From NCBI GenBank assembly GCA_025454185.1, contig JALOOY010000072.1, positions 1 to 7,210 on the forward strand: a stretch of 7,210 nucleotides of DNA. The letters are read 5' to 3'. Origin of the DNA: Thermodesulfobacteriota bacterium (GTDB taxonomy: Bacteria; Desulfobacterota; RBG-13-43-22). Made by a program: the position numbers and the translations under genes. The first letter of the stretch is position 1. Each line of letters starts with the position of its first letter. Shown piece by piece: positions 1 to 5,902 of the stretch. The notes beneath the pieces are model-generated. The model had not been told where the DNA came from. It worked only from the letters and a program-made list of their open reading frames with translations, and ran no database searches.

Positions 1-744
1 GCCGGGTACGGGACCTGGATACTGTTGAACACCCTGAAATTGCCTTACGGGTTGGCGATTCTGGGCTCCCTGGTCATTACCATGGTCCTGGGGGCCCTGG
101 TCTACCGGGTCGTTCTATTGCGTATCCGGGGGCTGGTCATCTCCGAGGTCATCGCCACCTTCGGCATCGGGCTGGCCATGCTCGAGATCTTCCGCTACCT
201 CGGTTTCATCGGCTTCGAGTACAACCTGCCGGTCTTTATCGACGGCAGTCTGGAAATCGGGGGCGTCTTCGTGGACTACCAGCGGCTGCTCATCGTGGGG
301 TTGGGCTGTGCCGTGGCCCTGTTCCTCTGGGCCTTCACCCGTTACACCAAGATCGGCCTGGCCTTTCGCGGCATTGCTCAGGAGGAACGGACCGCCCTGT
401 CCCTGGGCATCAATGCGGACTGGGTGGCCATGCTGAGCGTGGCCTTCGGAGCCGGGCTGTCGGCCCTGGCCGCCATCCTGATCCTGCCCCTGGGTACCAT
501 TTCCGTGGAGGGGGGCTACGATGTGCTGATCAACGCCTTGGCGGTCTGCATCGTGGGCGGGCTGGGCAGCACGGTGGGGGTTATCGTGGCCAGCTTTCTG
601 ATCGGCTACGCCCAGATGATCACCTCCACCTATCTGGAACCCCACTGGATCATGATCGTCAGTCTGGTGGCCATCCTGGCCATCCTGGCCCTGAAACCTT
701 CGGGCCTTTTCGGCCGCCAGAAGGAGCTGGAAGAAAGGATTTAA
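1..744 (+). CDS. livH: LivH-type branched-chain amino acid ABC transporter permease (5' truncated)
   Basis: Inner-membrane permease of a hydrophobic-amino-acid (HAAT/Liv) ABC importer, pairing with the LivM-type permease that follows. The reading frame is open from base 1 (A-G-Y-G-T-W...) to TAA at 742-744, giving 247 visible residues; LivH proteins are usually about 290, so roughly 45 N-terminal residues and the true start lie outside. The TTG at 25 is therefore not the start. The protein is almost all hydrophobic helices. Diagnostic stretches are the cytoplasmic loop GLAFRGIAQEERTALSLGI, the EAA-like coupling region of this family, then GGLGSTVGVIVASFLIGYAQ and a C-terminal KPSGLFGR, the usual LivH ending. 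Substrate is not determinable: Liv-type permeases also serve amides, urea and aromatic or short carboxylates. The gap to livM is filled by palindromic repeat element 1. Confidence 0.93.
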   Translation, partial: AGYGTWILLNTLKLPYGLAILGSLVITMVLGALVYRVVLLRIRGLVISEVIATFGIGLAMLEIFRYLGFIGFEYNLPVFIDGSLEIGGVFVDYQRLLIVGLGCAVALFLWAFTRYTKIGLAFRGIAQEERTALSLGINADWVAMLSVAFGAGLSALAAILILPLGTISVEGGYDVLINALAVCIVGGLGSTVGVIVASFLIGYAQMITSTYLEPHWIMIVSLVAILAILALKPSGLFGRQKELEERI

Positions 745-752
745 AAAATTCA

Positions 753-857
753 CACCGCAAAGACGCCAAGGACGCAAAGAAGAATATTTGTTTAATAATG
801 GCCGAACCGGCCATTATTAAATCTTTATCCTTTGCGCTCTTTGCGCCTTTGCGGTGA
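753..857. repeat. Palindromic repeat element 1 (minimal form)
   Basis: Inverted-repeat element filling the livH-livM gap. The left arm (753-779) starts CACCGCAAAG and is built of about 9-bp units; the right arm (830-856) is its approximate inverse complement and ends TTTGCGGTG. Between them, 11 nt after the left arm and 8 nt before the right arm, sits one perfect hairpin (791-821). The arms match those of the elements at 2670-2866 and 3636-4219, so this is a dispersed family and not a gene-specific regulator. It carries no gene. In the transcript it could fold into one long stem between the two permease genes. Confidence 0.88.
791..821. repeat. Perfect 14-bp stem, 3-nt loop hairpin at centre of element 1
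   Basis: TTTAATAATGGCCG (791-804) is followed by the loop AAC and then its exact inverse complement (808-821). It is not followed by a T-run and lies inside an operon, so it is not a convincing intrinsic terminator. It may affect mRNA stability or relative expression of the genes around it, or be a structural part of the repeat element. Confidence 0.85.
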
Positions 858-870
858 GACTTGATTTTTT

Positions 871-1878
871 ATGTACATCCGCAAAGAACGCATAGACCGC
901 GGGGTCAAGGCCCGCACCGAAGACCTCTTCGCCCTGGCTTCCGGCTGGGACCTGCTCTACCTGCTGGCCCCCCGCCTCCTGCCCATCCTGGTCCTGCTCC
1001 TGCTCACGGTAACGGTGGGGCCGTACTGGCAGAAGGTGTTGATCTCCACGGCGGTCTTTGCCCTCCTGGCCATCAGTTGGGATTTCCTGGTGGCGGCCGG
1101 CATGGTCTCCCTGGGGCAGGCCCTCTTCTTCGGCATGGGCGCCTACCTGACGGGTATTCTGAATCACTATTTCCATTGGCCCATCTGGCTGACCATTCCC
1201 GTCAGCACCGTGCTCGGCGGGGCACTCTGTACTTTCATTCTGCTGCCGGTGCTGCGCCTGCGGGGGATCTATTTCTCCATGATTACCCTGGTGCTGCCCC
1301 TGATGCTGGTCCGCATCATCGAGGCCACCAAGATTTTCGGGGGCACCGAAGGGATCAGCGGCCTGGCCTCCTACCCCGGCCGCTGGCTGGAGCTGTACCT
1401 CGGGCTGGCCGCGGCCTGGGCCGCCCTCTTCGCCTTCCGGCGCCTCTTGAACGCCGACTACGGCTTGATCTTGAAGGGCATTAGCGACAACGACCGTTCG
1501 GTCATGAGCGCCGGGATCAATATCTACTGGTACAAGGCCCAGGCCCTGTTCCTGGCCGGCTCGGTGGGGGCCTTTGCCGGGGCCTTCATGACCCATTCCT
1601 ACATGTTCGTCGGCATGCCCGTCTTTGCCCTGGACTATTCCATCCTGCCCATCGCCGCCGCCGTGGTGGGCGGCATGGGCACCATGGCCGGCCCTCTGCT
1701 GGGGGCCTTTATCCTGGTACCCCTGTCCGAGGTACTGCGGGGCCTGGGGGGGCTGCGCATCGTCATCTACGCCCTGTCCCTGACGGTCTTCATCGTGGCC
1801 CTGCCCGAAGGGCTGTTCCATTACATCCAGCGCAAATACCAGCAGTTCGAGCGTAAGGTGAAGGTGGACTACGAATGA
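871..1878 (+). CDS. livM: LivM-type branched-chain amino acid ABC transporter permease
   Basis: Second inner-membrane permease of the Liv-type importer, 335 residues, within the usual LivM size range. An N-terminal basic tail (about residues 1-30, MYIRKERIDRG...) precedes a first hydrophobic helix (about 34-50, LLPILVLLLLTVTV), followed by the conserved LivM block around residues 68-95 (ISWDFLVAAGMVSLGQALFF, GMGAYLTG) and later LPVLRLRGIYFSMITL, a hallmark of the family. The GISDNDRSVMSAGINIYWYK loop (about 208-227) is the predicted ATPase-contacting region, and AAVVGGMGTMAGPLLGAFIL lies near the C-terminus. ATG at 871 is used because it follows the repeat; no strong SD is present, and the nearest SD-like GGTGA (853-857) lies 13 nt upstream, at the end of the repeat arm. 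The stop overlaps the livG start. Confidence 0.95.
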   Translation: MYIRKERIDRGVKARTEDLFALASGWDLLYLLAPRLLPILVLLLLTVTVGPYWQKVLISTAVFALLAISWDFLVAAGMVSLGQALFFGMGAYLTGILNHYFHWPIWLTIPVSTVLGGALCTFILLPVLRLRGIYFSMITLVLPLMLVRIIEATKIFGGTEGISGLASYPGRWLELYLGLAAAWAALFAFRRLLNADYGLILKGISDNDRSVMSAGINIYWYKAQALFLAGSVGAFAGAFMTHSYMFVGMPVFALDYSILPIAAAVVGGMGTMAGPLLGAFILVPLSEVLRGLGGLRIVIYALSLTVFIVALPEGLFHYIQRKYQQFERKVKVDYE

Positions 1879-2630
1879 GCGCGCCGATCCTGACCGTGGC
1901 CCGCCTGGCCAAACGCTTCGGCGGCGTCCAGGCCGTCGACGACATCAGCTTCCTGGTCCAGCCGGGGGAACTGCTGGGCATCATCGGCCCCAACGGGTCG
2001 GGCAAGACCACCCTGGTCAACCTGATCAGCGGTTTCATCAGGCCGGACAGCGGCACGGTGCGCTACCGGGACCGGGAGATCACCGGCTGTATGCCCTATA
2101 AAATCAGTCAGCTCGGCCTGGCCCGCACCTTTCAAATGGTCCGCCCCTTTTACCACCTGCCGGCCTTCAAGAACATGATCATTCCCCTGGCCTCCCCCCG
2201 GGTGAAACAGCTTTCCGGCGGGAAGTACGGCGACCGCGACGCCGTGGCCAAAGACCTGCTGGAGGAAGTGGGCTTCGAACGGGATTCGGCGGTGATCAAC
2301 AAGCCGGCCGGGGCCCTGCCCCACGGCTACCTGAAGCGCCTCGAGCTGGCCAAATGTCTGGCCCTGCGCCCCGACCTGATCATTCTCGATGAGCTTTTTT
2401 CCGGCCTCAGCCTGGCCGAGGTGGCCGGCATCCTGCCCATCATCGAAAAGCTGAAGACCGAGGGCAAGACCATCCTCATGATCGAGCACCGGCTGCGGGA
2501 ACTATTCCGCATCGCCGACCGGGTCATCGTGCTCAACTTCGGCCAGAAGATCGCCGACGGCCGGCCCGAGCAGGTCATGCAGGGCGATGAGGTCCGGAAG
2601 GCTTATCTGGGGACGGAAGGAGAAGGCTGA
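1875..2630 (+). CDS. livG: LivG-type ABC transporter ATP-binding protein with atypical signature loop
   Basis: Cytoplasmic ATPase of the Liv-type importer, 251 residues, normal for LivG. The start ATG overlaps the livM stop as ATGA (1875-1878), implying translational coupling. Walker A is GPNGSGKTT (38-46), the Q-loop glutamine is in ARTFQ (Q87), Walker B is LIILDE (168-173) and the H-loop is IEH (H205). Two features depart from the family pattern. The signature loop preceding Walker B reads LPHGYLKRLE (148-157), where LivG normally has a version of L-S/P-Y-G-Q-Q-R-R-L-E. The residue after the Walker B DE is Leu instead of Pro (DELFSGLS). A LSGGK string at 113-117 is too early and in the wrong place to be the signature. 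The ATP-binding residues are intact, so the protein may be active, possibly with an asymmetric ATP site when paired with LivF. Confidence 0.94.
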   Translation: MSAPILTVARLAKRFGGVQAVDDISFLVQPGELLGIIGPNGSGKTTLVNLISGFIRPDSGTVRYRDREITGCMPYKISQLGLARTFQMVRPFYHLPAFKNMIIPLASPRVKQLSGGKYGDRDAVAKDLLEEVGFERDSAVINKPAGALPHGYLKRLELAKCLALRPDLIILDELFSGLSLAEVAGILPIIEKLKTEGKTILMIEHRLRELFRIADRVIVLNFGQKIADGRPEQVMQGDEVRKAYLGTEGEG

Positions 2631-2707
2631 AAACAACCTTAACCCGCTAGCCTTTATGAAGATTTTATTCACCGCAAAGGCGCAAAAGACGCCAAGAACT
2701 TTATTTA

Positions 2708-2736
2708 TCATAAAATCGGAAAAACCGATTTCATGA
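2708..2736. repeat. Left inner hairpin of element 2
   Basis: AAATCGG (2713-2719), loop AAAAA, CCGATTT (2725-2731). Four further pairs TCAT/ATGA lie outside one A/C mismatch. It has no T-run typical of a terminator. It lies 11 nt inside the left arm, the same position as the hairpin in element 1. Confidence 0.75.
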
Positions 2737-2796
2737 AATCTCTTCTTAGGAGAGGTACCCCTTGGAGCGGATTAGGGTAGGCGAAACGATGAAAGT

Positions 2797-2831
2797 TTTT
2801 TTATTGGCGGCTTTGTCCGCCAATGAAAAAA
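2797..2831. repeat. Right inner hairpin of element 2
   Basis: ATTGGCGG (2803-2810), loop CTTTGT, CCGCCAAT (2817-2824), extended outward by six T against six A (2797-2802 with 2826-2831) around a single G bulge. This gives about 14 base pairs just inside the right arm. The T-run precedes the stem on the + strand and the A-run follows it, so on the minus strand a T-run also follows only as part of the stem; I do not call a terminator. Confidence 0.75.
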
Positions 2832-2870
2832 TCTTGTTCTTTGCGTCCTTTGCGGCTTTGCGGTGAAAAA

Positions 2871-2875
2871 GGGAG
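2871..2875 (+). promoter_or_regulatory. Shine-Dalgarno site that sets the livF start
   Basis: GGGAG lies 5 nt before the GTG at 2881. An earlier in-frame GTG at 2863 falls inside the repeat arm and has no equally good SD. The sequence starting at 2881 (MLLQVKHL...) matches the usual LivF N-terminus, so 2881 is the preferred start. Confidence 0.75.
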
Positions 2876-2880
2876 ATCGC

Positions 2881-3630
2881 GTGCTCCTCCAAGTCAAACA
2901 CCTGATGGTCTTCTACGAAAACGCCCTGGCCCTGAACGATTTCAGCCTGGAGGTGCAGGCCGGGGAAATCGTGGCCGTCATCGGCTCCAACAGCGCCGGG
3001 AAAACCACCCTCATGAACACCATTTCCGGCCTGATTCAGGACATCCAGATCAAGGAAAAGCGCAAAGGGGGGGAGCGGCTGACCATCCTGGGCGAGGTCT
3101 GGCTGAACCGGGAAGACATCAGCAGCGCCCGACCGGAGCAGCGTGTACAAAAAGGCATCGTCCTCTGCCGGGAGCGGCATCCCATCTTTCCGGAAAGCGA
3201 CGTCCTGGAAAATCTGCACATCGCCGGGTACCTGCGCCGGCGCCAGGAGGTCCGGGAAACCGTCGATTTTGTCTTCGGCCTTTTCCCCAACCTGGCCGGC
3301 CATAAGAACCAGAAGGCCGGCTTCCTGAGCGGCGGCGAGCAGCAGATGCTGACCATCGGCATGGCTTTAGTGGTCCGCCCGGTCCTGCTCCTGTTGGACG
3401 AGCCCCTGCTGGGCCTGAGCCCGGCCATGCAGACCAAATTACTGGCCGCCATCAAGACCATCCGCCGGGAAACCGGGGTGACCATCCTGATCAGCGAACA
3501 GTTTGCCCGGCCCATCCTGCCCATGATCGACCGGGGCTACGTGATCGAAAACGGCATGCTGACCATGTCCGGCAACAGTAAAGAACTGATGGAGAACCCG
3601 GAGGTGGTCTCGGCCTACTTCGGGGTTTAG
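2881..3630 (+). CDS. livF: LivF-type ABC transporter ATP-binding protein
   Basis: Second ATPase of the Liv-type importer, 249 residues from GTG 2881; the family is usually about 235. Walker A is GSNSAGKTT (35-43), with Ser in place of the more common Gly/Pro positions but K41 and T42 kept. The signature is a canonical LSGGEQQ (149-155), Walker B is LLLLDEP (169-175) and the D-loop region is LLGLSP. The switch position reads ILISEQ (Q207 instead of His), which I recall as normal for LivF, where it is VEQN. A charged segment of about a dozen extra residues (around 56-68, IKEKRKGGERL) follows the first strand block and accounts for the extra length. Together with the atypical LivG signature, LivF would supply the consensus signature motif of the pair. 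Palindromic elements lie immediately on both sides of the gene. Confidence 0.94.
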   Translation: MLLQVKHLMVFYENALALNDFSLEVQAGEIVAVIGSNSAGKTTLMNTISGLIQDIQIKEKRKGGERLTILGEVWLNREDISSARPEQRVQKGIVLCRERHPIFPESDVLENLHIAGYLRRRQEVRETVDFVFGLFPNLAGHKNQKAGFLSGGEQQMLTIGMALVVRPVLLLLDEPLLGLSPAMQTKLLAAIKTIRRETGVTILISEQFARPILPMIDRGYVIENGMLTMSGNSKELMENPEVVSAYFGV

Positions 3631-3673
3631 AATATCACCGCAAAGGCGCAAAGGGCGCCAAGGAATTGGAAGA

Positions 3674-3693
3674 CGGCCGAAAAGGATCGGCCG
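3674..3693. repeat. Left inner hairpin of element 3
   Basis: CGGCCGA (3674-3680), loop AAAGGA, TCGGCCG (3687-3693). It sits 9 nt inside the left arm, comparable to the hairpins in elements 1 and 2, and shares a GGCCG/CGGCC core with the hairpin in element 1. Confidence 0.75.
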
Positions 3694-3736
3694 CAGAAGA
3701 AGATTGGTTTGAGAACCTGGATTTGAGTGTAGGCTG

Positions 3737-4129
3737 ATGAGAATCAATCCGTTGAGTAATATGATTATTGGCGCAGCGGTCGAAGTGCACAAGGCCTTGG
3801 GTCCGGGATTGCTTGAATCCACTTATGAAGAAGCGCTGTGCTGGGAGTTAAATCAGCAAAGGATACCCCTTGAGAGGCAGAAGACATTACCGCTGCTTTA
3901 CAAGGGGCATTCTTTGAACTGCGGCTACCGATTAGATATCCTTGTGGACAATCAGATCATTCTGGAGCTTAAGGCCGTCGATGTAATTGAACCCATTCAC
4001 AAGGCCCAACTGCTGACTTATCTCAAAATTTCCGGCTACCCTTTGGGTCTGCTCTTCAATTTCAATGTTCCCCTGATGCGCAACGGAATCGTTCGCCTGG
4101 TCAATCAGTTCAATGAAAAATATCAATGA
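3737..4129 (+). CDS. GxxExxY family protein, PD-(D/E)XK nuclease-like
   Basis: 130 residues, close to the usual 120-130 for this family, so complete. The name-giving motif G-L-L-E-S-T-Y is exact (24-30), preceded by the usual IIGAAVEVHKALGPG. A PD-(D/E)XK-like core follows: D67 in YRLDILVD, then E77-L-K79 in LELKAV, with a conserved Q91 in KAQLLTYLK. The C-terminal half ends in the family LLFNFNVPLMRNGIVR pattern. The family has a nuclease-like fold, but I know of no established biological role; it is not a Liv component. The ATG at 3737 has only a weak SD (AGG at 3731-3733); a TGA at 3710 limits the frame and no better start exists. The gene lies inside inverted repeat arms and hairpins and has lower G+C than its neighbours, so it is probably cargo inserted into the operon. 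It lacks any recognisable transposase domain. Confidence 0.92.
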   Translation: MRINPLSNMIIGAAVEVHKALGPGLLESTYEEALCWELNQQRIPLERQKTLPLLYKGHSLNCGYRLDILVDNQIILELKAVDVIEPIHKAQLLTYLKISGYPLGLLFNFNVPLMRNGIVRLVNQFNEKYQ

Positions 4130-4153
4130 ACAATCAGATAATGGCTTCCAAGA

Positions 4154-4180
4154 CCGGTGCCGTTTTTTTTTTGGCACCGG
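4154..4180. repeat. Right inner hairpin of element 3 with T10 loop
   Basis: CCGGTGCC (4154-4161) pairs with GGCACCGG (4173-4180); the loop is G plus ten T (4162-4172). Because the T-run is inside the loop and not after the stem, it does not fit an intrinsic terminator. It lies 10 nt before the right arm. Confidence 0.75.
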
Positions 4181-4214
4181 CAGATACATTCCTTTGCGCA
4201 CTTTGCGCCTTTGC

Positions 4215-4219
4215 GGTGA
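4215..4219 (+). promoter_or_regulatory. Repeat-derived Shine-Dalgarno-like GGTGA before the ligase gene
   Basis: GGTGA is the last five bases of the right arm of element 3 and is complementary to UCACC just upstream of the CCUCC core in the 16S rRNA 3' tail. It ends 3 nt before ATG 4223, which would place the anti-SD core at a normal distance. No other SD is seen. Confidence 0.5.
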
Positions 4220-4222
4220 AAA

Positions 4223-5902
4223 ATGAACACTGAAAAAGCCCACACCTGCGCGGCCTTTCAGGAACAGGCCGGCAAGACCCCGCGTAAGGCCGCCCTGGTC
4301 TACCTGGGCACGCCCTACTCCTACGACTGGGTCCTGCACCAAGTACAGTCCCTGGCCGTGAGCCTGCACCAACTGGGGCTCCGGGAGGGGGACCGGGTGG
4401 TCCTGTACCTGCCCAATTCCGCCCAGTGGGTCCTGGCCTGGCTGGCCGTTCAGTGGATCGGGGCGGTCCCGGTGCCGATCACCCCGATCTATACGGCCCG
4501 GGACCTGGCCTATATCGCCAACGATACCGGCGCGGTGGCCGTCTTCTGTGCCGACCGCAACTTCGGCTATGTGCAGCAGGTCCTGGATTCCACGCCCCTG
4601 AAGACCATCATCGTCACCAACCTGGCCGACCTGCTCCCGGTCTGGAAGCGCTTGCTGGGCTGGGCCTTCGACGTGGTCCCCCGCGGCGCCGTGGAACGCC
4701 GACCGGGGGTCCATTCCTTGCGCCGCCTCCTTTCCGCCCCCCAGCATACCGTTCCCCCCCTCCGGGGGGGCGGAGACGGAATGGCCGAAATTCTCTACAC
4801 CGGCGGCACCACCAAACACCCCAAGGGTGTGCCCATCGGCCACCGGCTCTACCTGGGCAGCACGGAGGAACAGCTCGCCACCAGCGCGCCCCTGTTTCCC
4901 ATGGACCAGAACGTCATTGCCGGCGGGGCGCCCCTCTTCCATATCCTGGGCCAGACCTGCAGCCTGGGCACCATCTTTTTCGGCGGGACCCTGCTGATCT
5001 TCCCCAAGGTGAAACTGGACGCCCTCATGCACGCCGTCCAGCGTTTCCGGGCCAAGACCATGATCGGCGTGCCGGCCCTGTACCGCATGATCCTGGAACA
5101 CGACCGGGTGGAGCAGTACGACCTGAGTTCGCTGCAATTCTGTTTTTGCGGCGGCGACGTGCTGCCCCTGGAAATCGAAAAGCGCTGGAACCAGCGCTTC
5201 CGGCAGCCCATCTTTCAAGGCTACGGCGCCACCGAGACCTGCGGGGGCATCGCCATGGCCCCCACCGATCAGCCGGCGCCCTCGCGGAGCATGGGCCGGG
5301 TCCTGCCGGGCAAAGAGGTCCGGGTGACCGACCCCCAGACCCTGACGGTCCTGCCCCGGGGGGAATCCGGCGAACTGCTCGTCCACTCCGACCCCATGGT
5401 GGGCGCCTACTGGAACAAACCCGAGGAAACCGCCGAGGCCTTCGTCACCCTGGAGGGAAAGCTGTTTTACCGCACCAGCGACATGGTCGTGCTGGACGAG
5501 CAGGATTTCCTCTTCTTCGTGGACCGCACGGTGGACACCATCAAACACAAGGGCTACCGGGTATCGGCCTCGGAGATCGAGGCCGTGCTCCAGGAGCACC
5601 CGGCCGTAATCGAGTCCTGCGTGGTGGGCATCCCCGACCCCAAGGTGGGCCAGCGCATCAAGGCCATCGTGGTGCTCAAGAAGGACATCAAGGGCATCAC
5701 CGGTTACGACCTGATCAAGTGGGCCCGGGAGCGTCTGGTCTCCTATAAAATCCCCCAATACGTCGAATTTCGCGATATGCTGCCCAAATCCAAGGTGGGC
5801 AAGCTCCTGCGCCGGGAAGTCCGCACCGGGGAGCACAAGCGCCAGGAAAAGGACGAAAAGAGCGACGCGGTGATGAAGGACAGCGGGCTGGATTCTGGAT
5901 AA
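4223..5902 (+). CDS. AMP-forming acyl-CoA ligase (long-chain fatty acid-CoA ligase-like)
   Basis: Cytoplasmic enzyme of the ANL superfamily that would activate a carboxylic acid to an acyl-AMP and then an acyl-CoA. 559 residues, a full-length ligase. In order: N-terminal substrate domain (for example YLPNSAQWVLAWLAVQWIGA, about 62-81), the AMP-binding P-loop YTGGTTKHPKG (192-202), the adenine/acyl motif YGATE (334-338), YRTSD (416-420, normally YRTGD), the hinge and A8 region DRTVDTIKHKGYRVSASEIE, and the adenylation lysine in PKSKVGKLLRRE (K527). A short GC-rich linker (PPLRGGG) precedes the P-loop. The exact acid is not readable from sequence; fatty, aromatic or branched-chain acids are all possible. 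It ends the liv-type operon, suggesting activation of the imported compound. The last codons (GLDSG) are made of the 7-bp repeat described downstream. Start ATG 4223 is just 3 nt after the repeat arm. Confidence 0.93.
   Translation: MNTEKAHTCAAFQEQAGKTPRKAALVYLGTPYSYDWVLHQVQSLAVSLHQLGLREGDRVVLYLPNSAQWVLAWLAVQWIGAVPVPITPIYTARDLAYIANDTGAVAVFCADRNFGYVQQVLDSTPLKTIIVTNLADLLPVWKRLLGWAFDVVPRGAVERRPGVHSLRRLLSAPQHTVPPLRGGGDGMAEILYTGGTTKHPKGVPIGHRLYLGSTEEQLATSAPLFPMDQNVIAGGAPLFHILGQTCSLGTIFFGGTLLIFPKVKLDALMHAVQRFRAKTMIGVPALYRMILEHDRVEQYDLSSLQFCFCGGDVLPLEIEKRWNQRFRQPIFQGYGATETCGGIAMAPTDQPAPSRSMGRVLPGKEVRVTDPQTLTVLPRGESGELLVHSDPMVGAYWNKPEETAEAFVTLEGKLFYRTSDMVVLDEQDFLFFVDRTVDTIKHKGYRVSASEIEAVLQEHPAVIESCVVGIPDPKVGQRIKAIVVLKKDIKGITGYDLIKWARERLVSYKIPQYVEFRDMLPKSKVGKLLRREVRTGEHKRQEKDEKSDAVMKDSGLDSG
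4754..4770. repeat. C7-TCC-G7 hairpin inside the ligase gene
   Basis: Seven C (4754-4760), TCC, then seven G (4764-4770), capable of a very stable hairpin. It encodes the linker PPLRGGG just before the AMP-binding P-loop. A one-base slip in either run would break the frame; the frame is intact here. Confidence 0.8.

Larger units (their letters stand above)
2670..2866. repeat. Palindromic repeat element 2 (two hairpins around about 60 nt)
   Basis: Second copy of the family, in the livG-livF gap. The left arm (2670-2696) starts CACCGCAAAGGCGC and the right arm (2838-2866) ends GGCTTTGCGGTGA. Inside are a left hairpin (2708-2736) and a right hairpin (2797-2831), spaced about 11 and 6 nt from the arms. 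The roughly 60 nt between the hairpins hold no convincing gene. This matches the layout of element 3 but with the cargo absent, lost or replaced. The 3' end of the arm contains the GTG at 2863 that would otherwise be taken as a livF start. Confidence 0.86.
3636..4219. mobile_element. Palindromic element 3 with GxxExxY gene as cargo
   Basis: Loaded version of the repeat family between livF and the ligase gene. The left arm is 3636-3664 (CACCGCAAAGGCGC...) and the right arm 4191-4219 (...GCGCCTTTGCGGTGA). A hairpin sits 9 nt inside the left arm (3674-3693) and another 10 nt inside the right arm (4154-4180). Between the hairpins is a single complete gene (3737-4129) for a GxxExxY protein. The arms and hairpin placement match the gene-less elements 1 and 2. 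Bases 3781-4080 count to 145 G+C of 300 (48%), clearly below the neighbouring transporter genes, which fits a transferred unit. No target-site duplication was recognised next to the arms. Calling it mobile is an inference from architecture; transposition is not shown. Confidence 0.6.

Noticed and set aside
791..821. Intrinsic terminator between livH and livM
   Set aside because: Perfect stem but no following T-run, and it sits inside an operon at a fixed place in the repeat element.
817..1821. 334-codon minus-strand open frame opposite livM
   Set aside because: Low-complexity Gln/Gly/His shadow of a membrane-protein gene.
2789..2866. 25-codon leader-like peptide before livF (MKVFLLAALSAN...)
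   Set aside because: It is largely a translation of the element 2 hairpin and right arm; its GTGA overlap with the false livF start at 2863 is a product of the arm ending in GGTGA.
2863..2880. Earlier GTG start for livF
   Set aside because: It is part of the repeat arm and has no good SD; GTG 2881 has GGGAG at 5 nt and the usual LivF N-terminus.
4154..4180. Intrinsic terminator after the GxxExxY gene
   Set aside because: The ten T are in the loop, not after the stem, on either strand.
4426..5748. 440-codon + strand open frame inside the ligase
   Set aside because: Pro/Gly/Arg-rich out-of-frame shadow; the frame of 4223-5902 holds the real protein.
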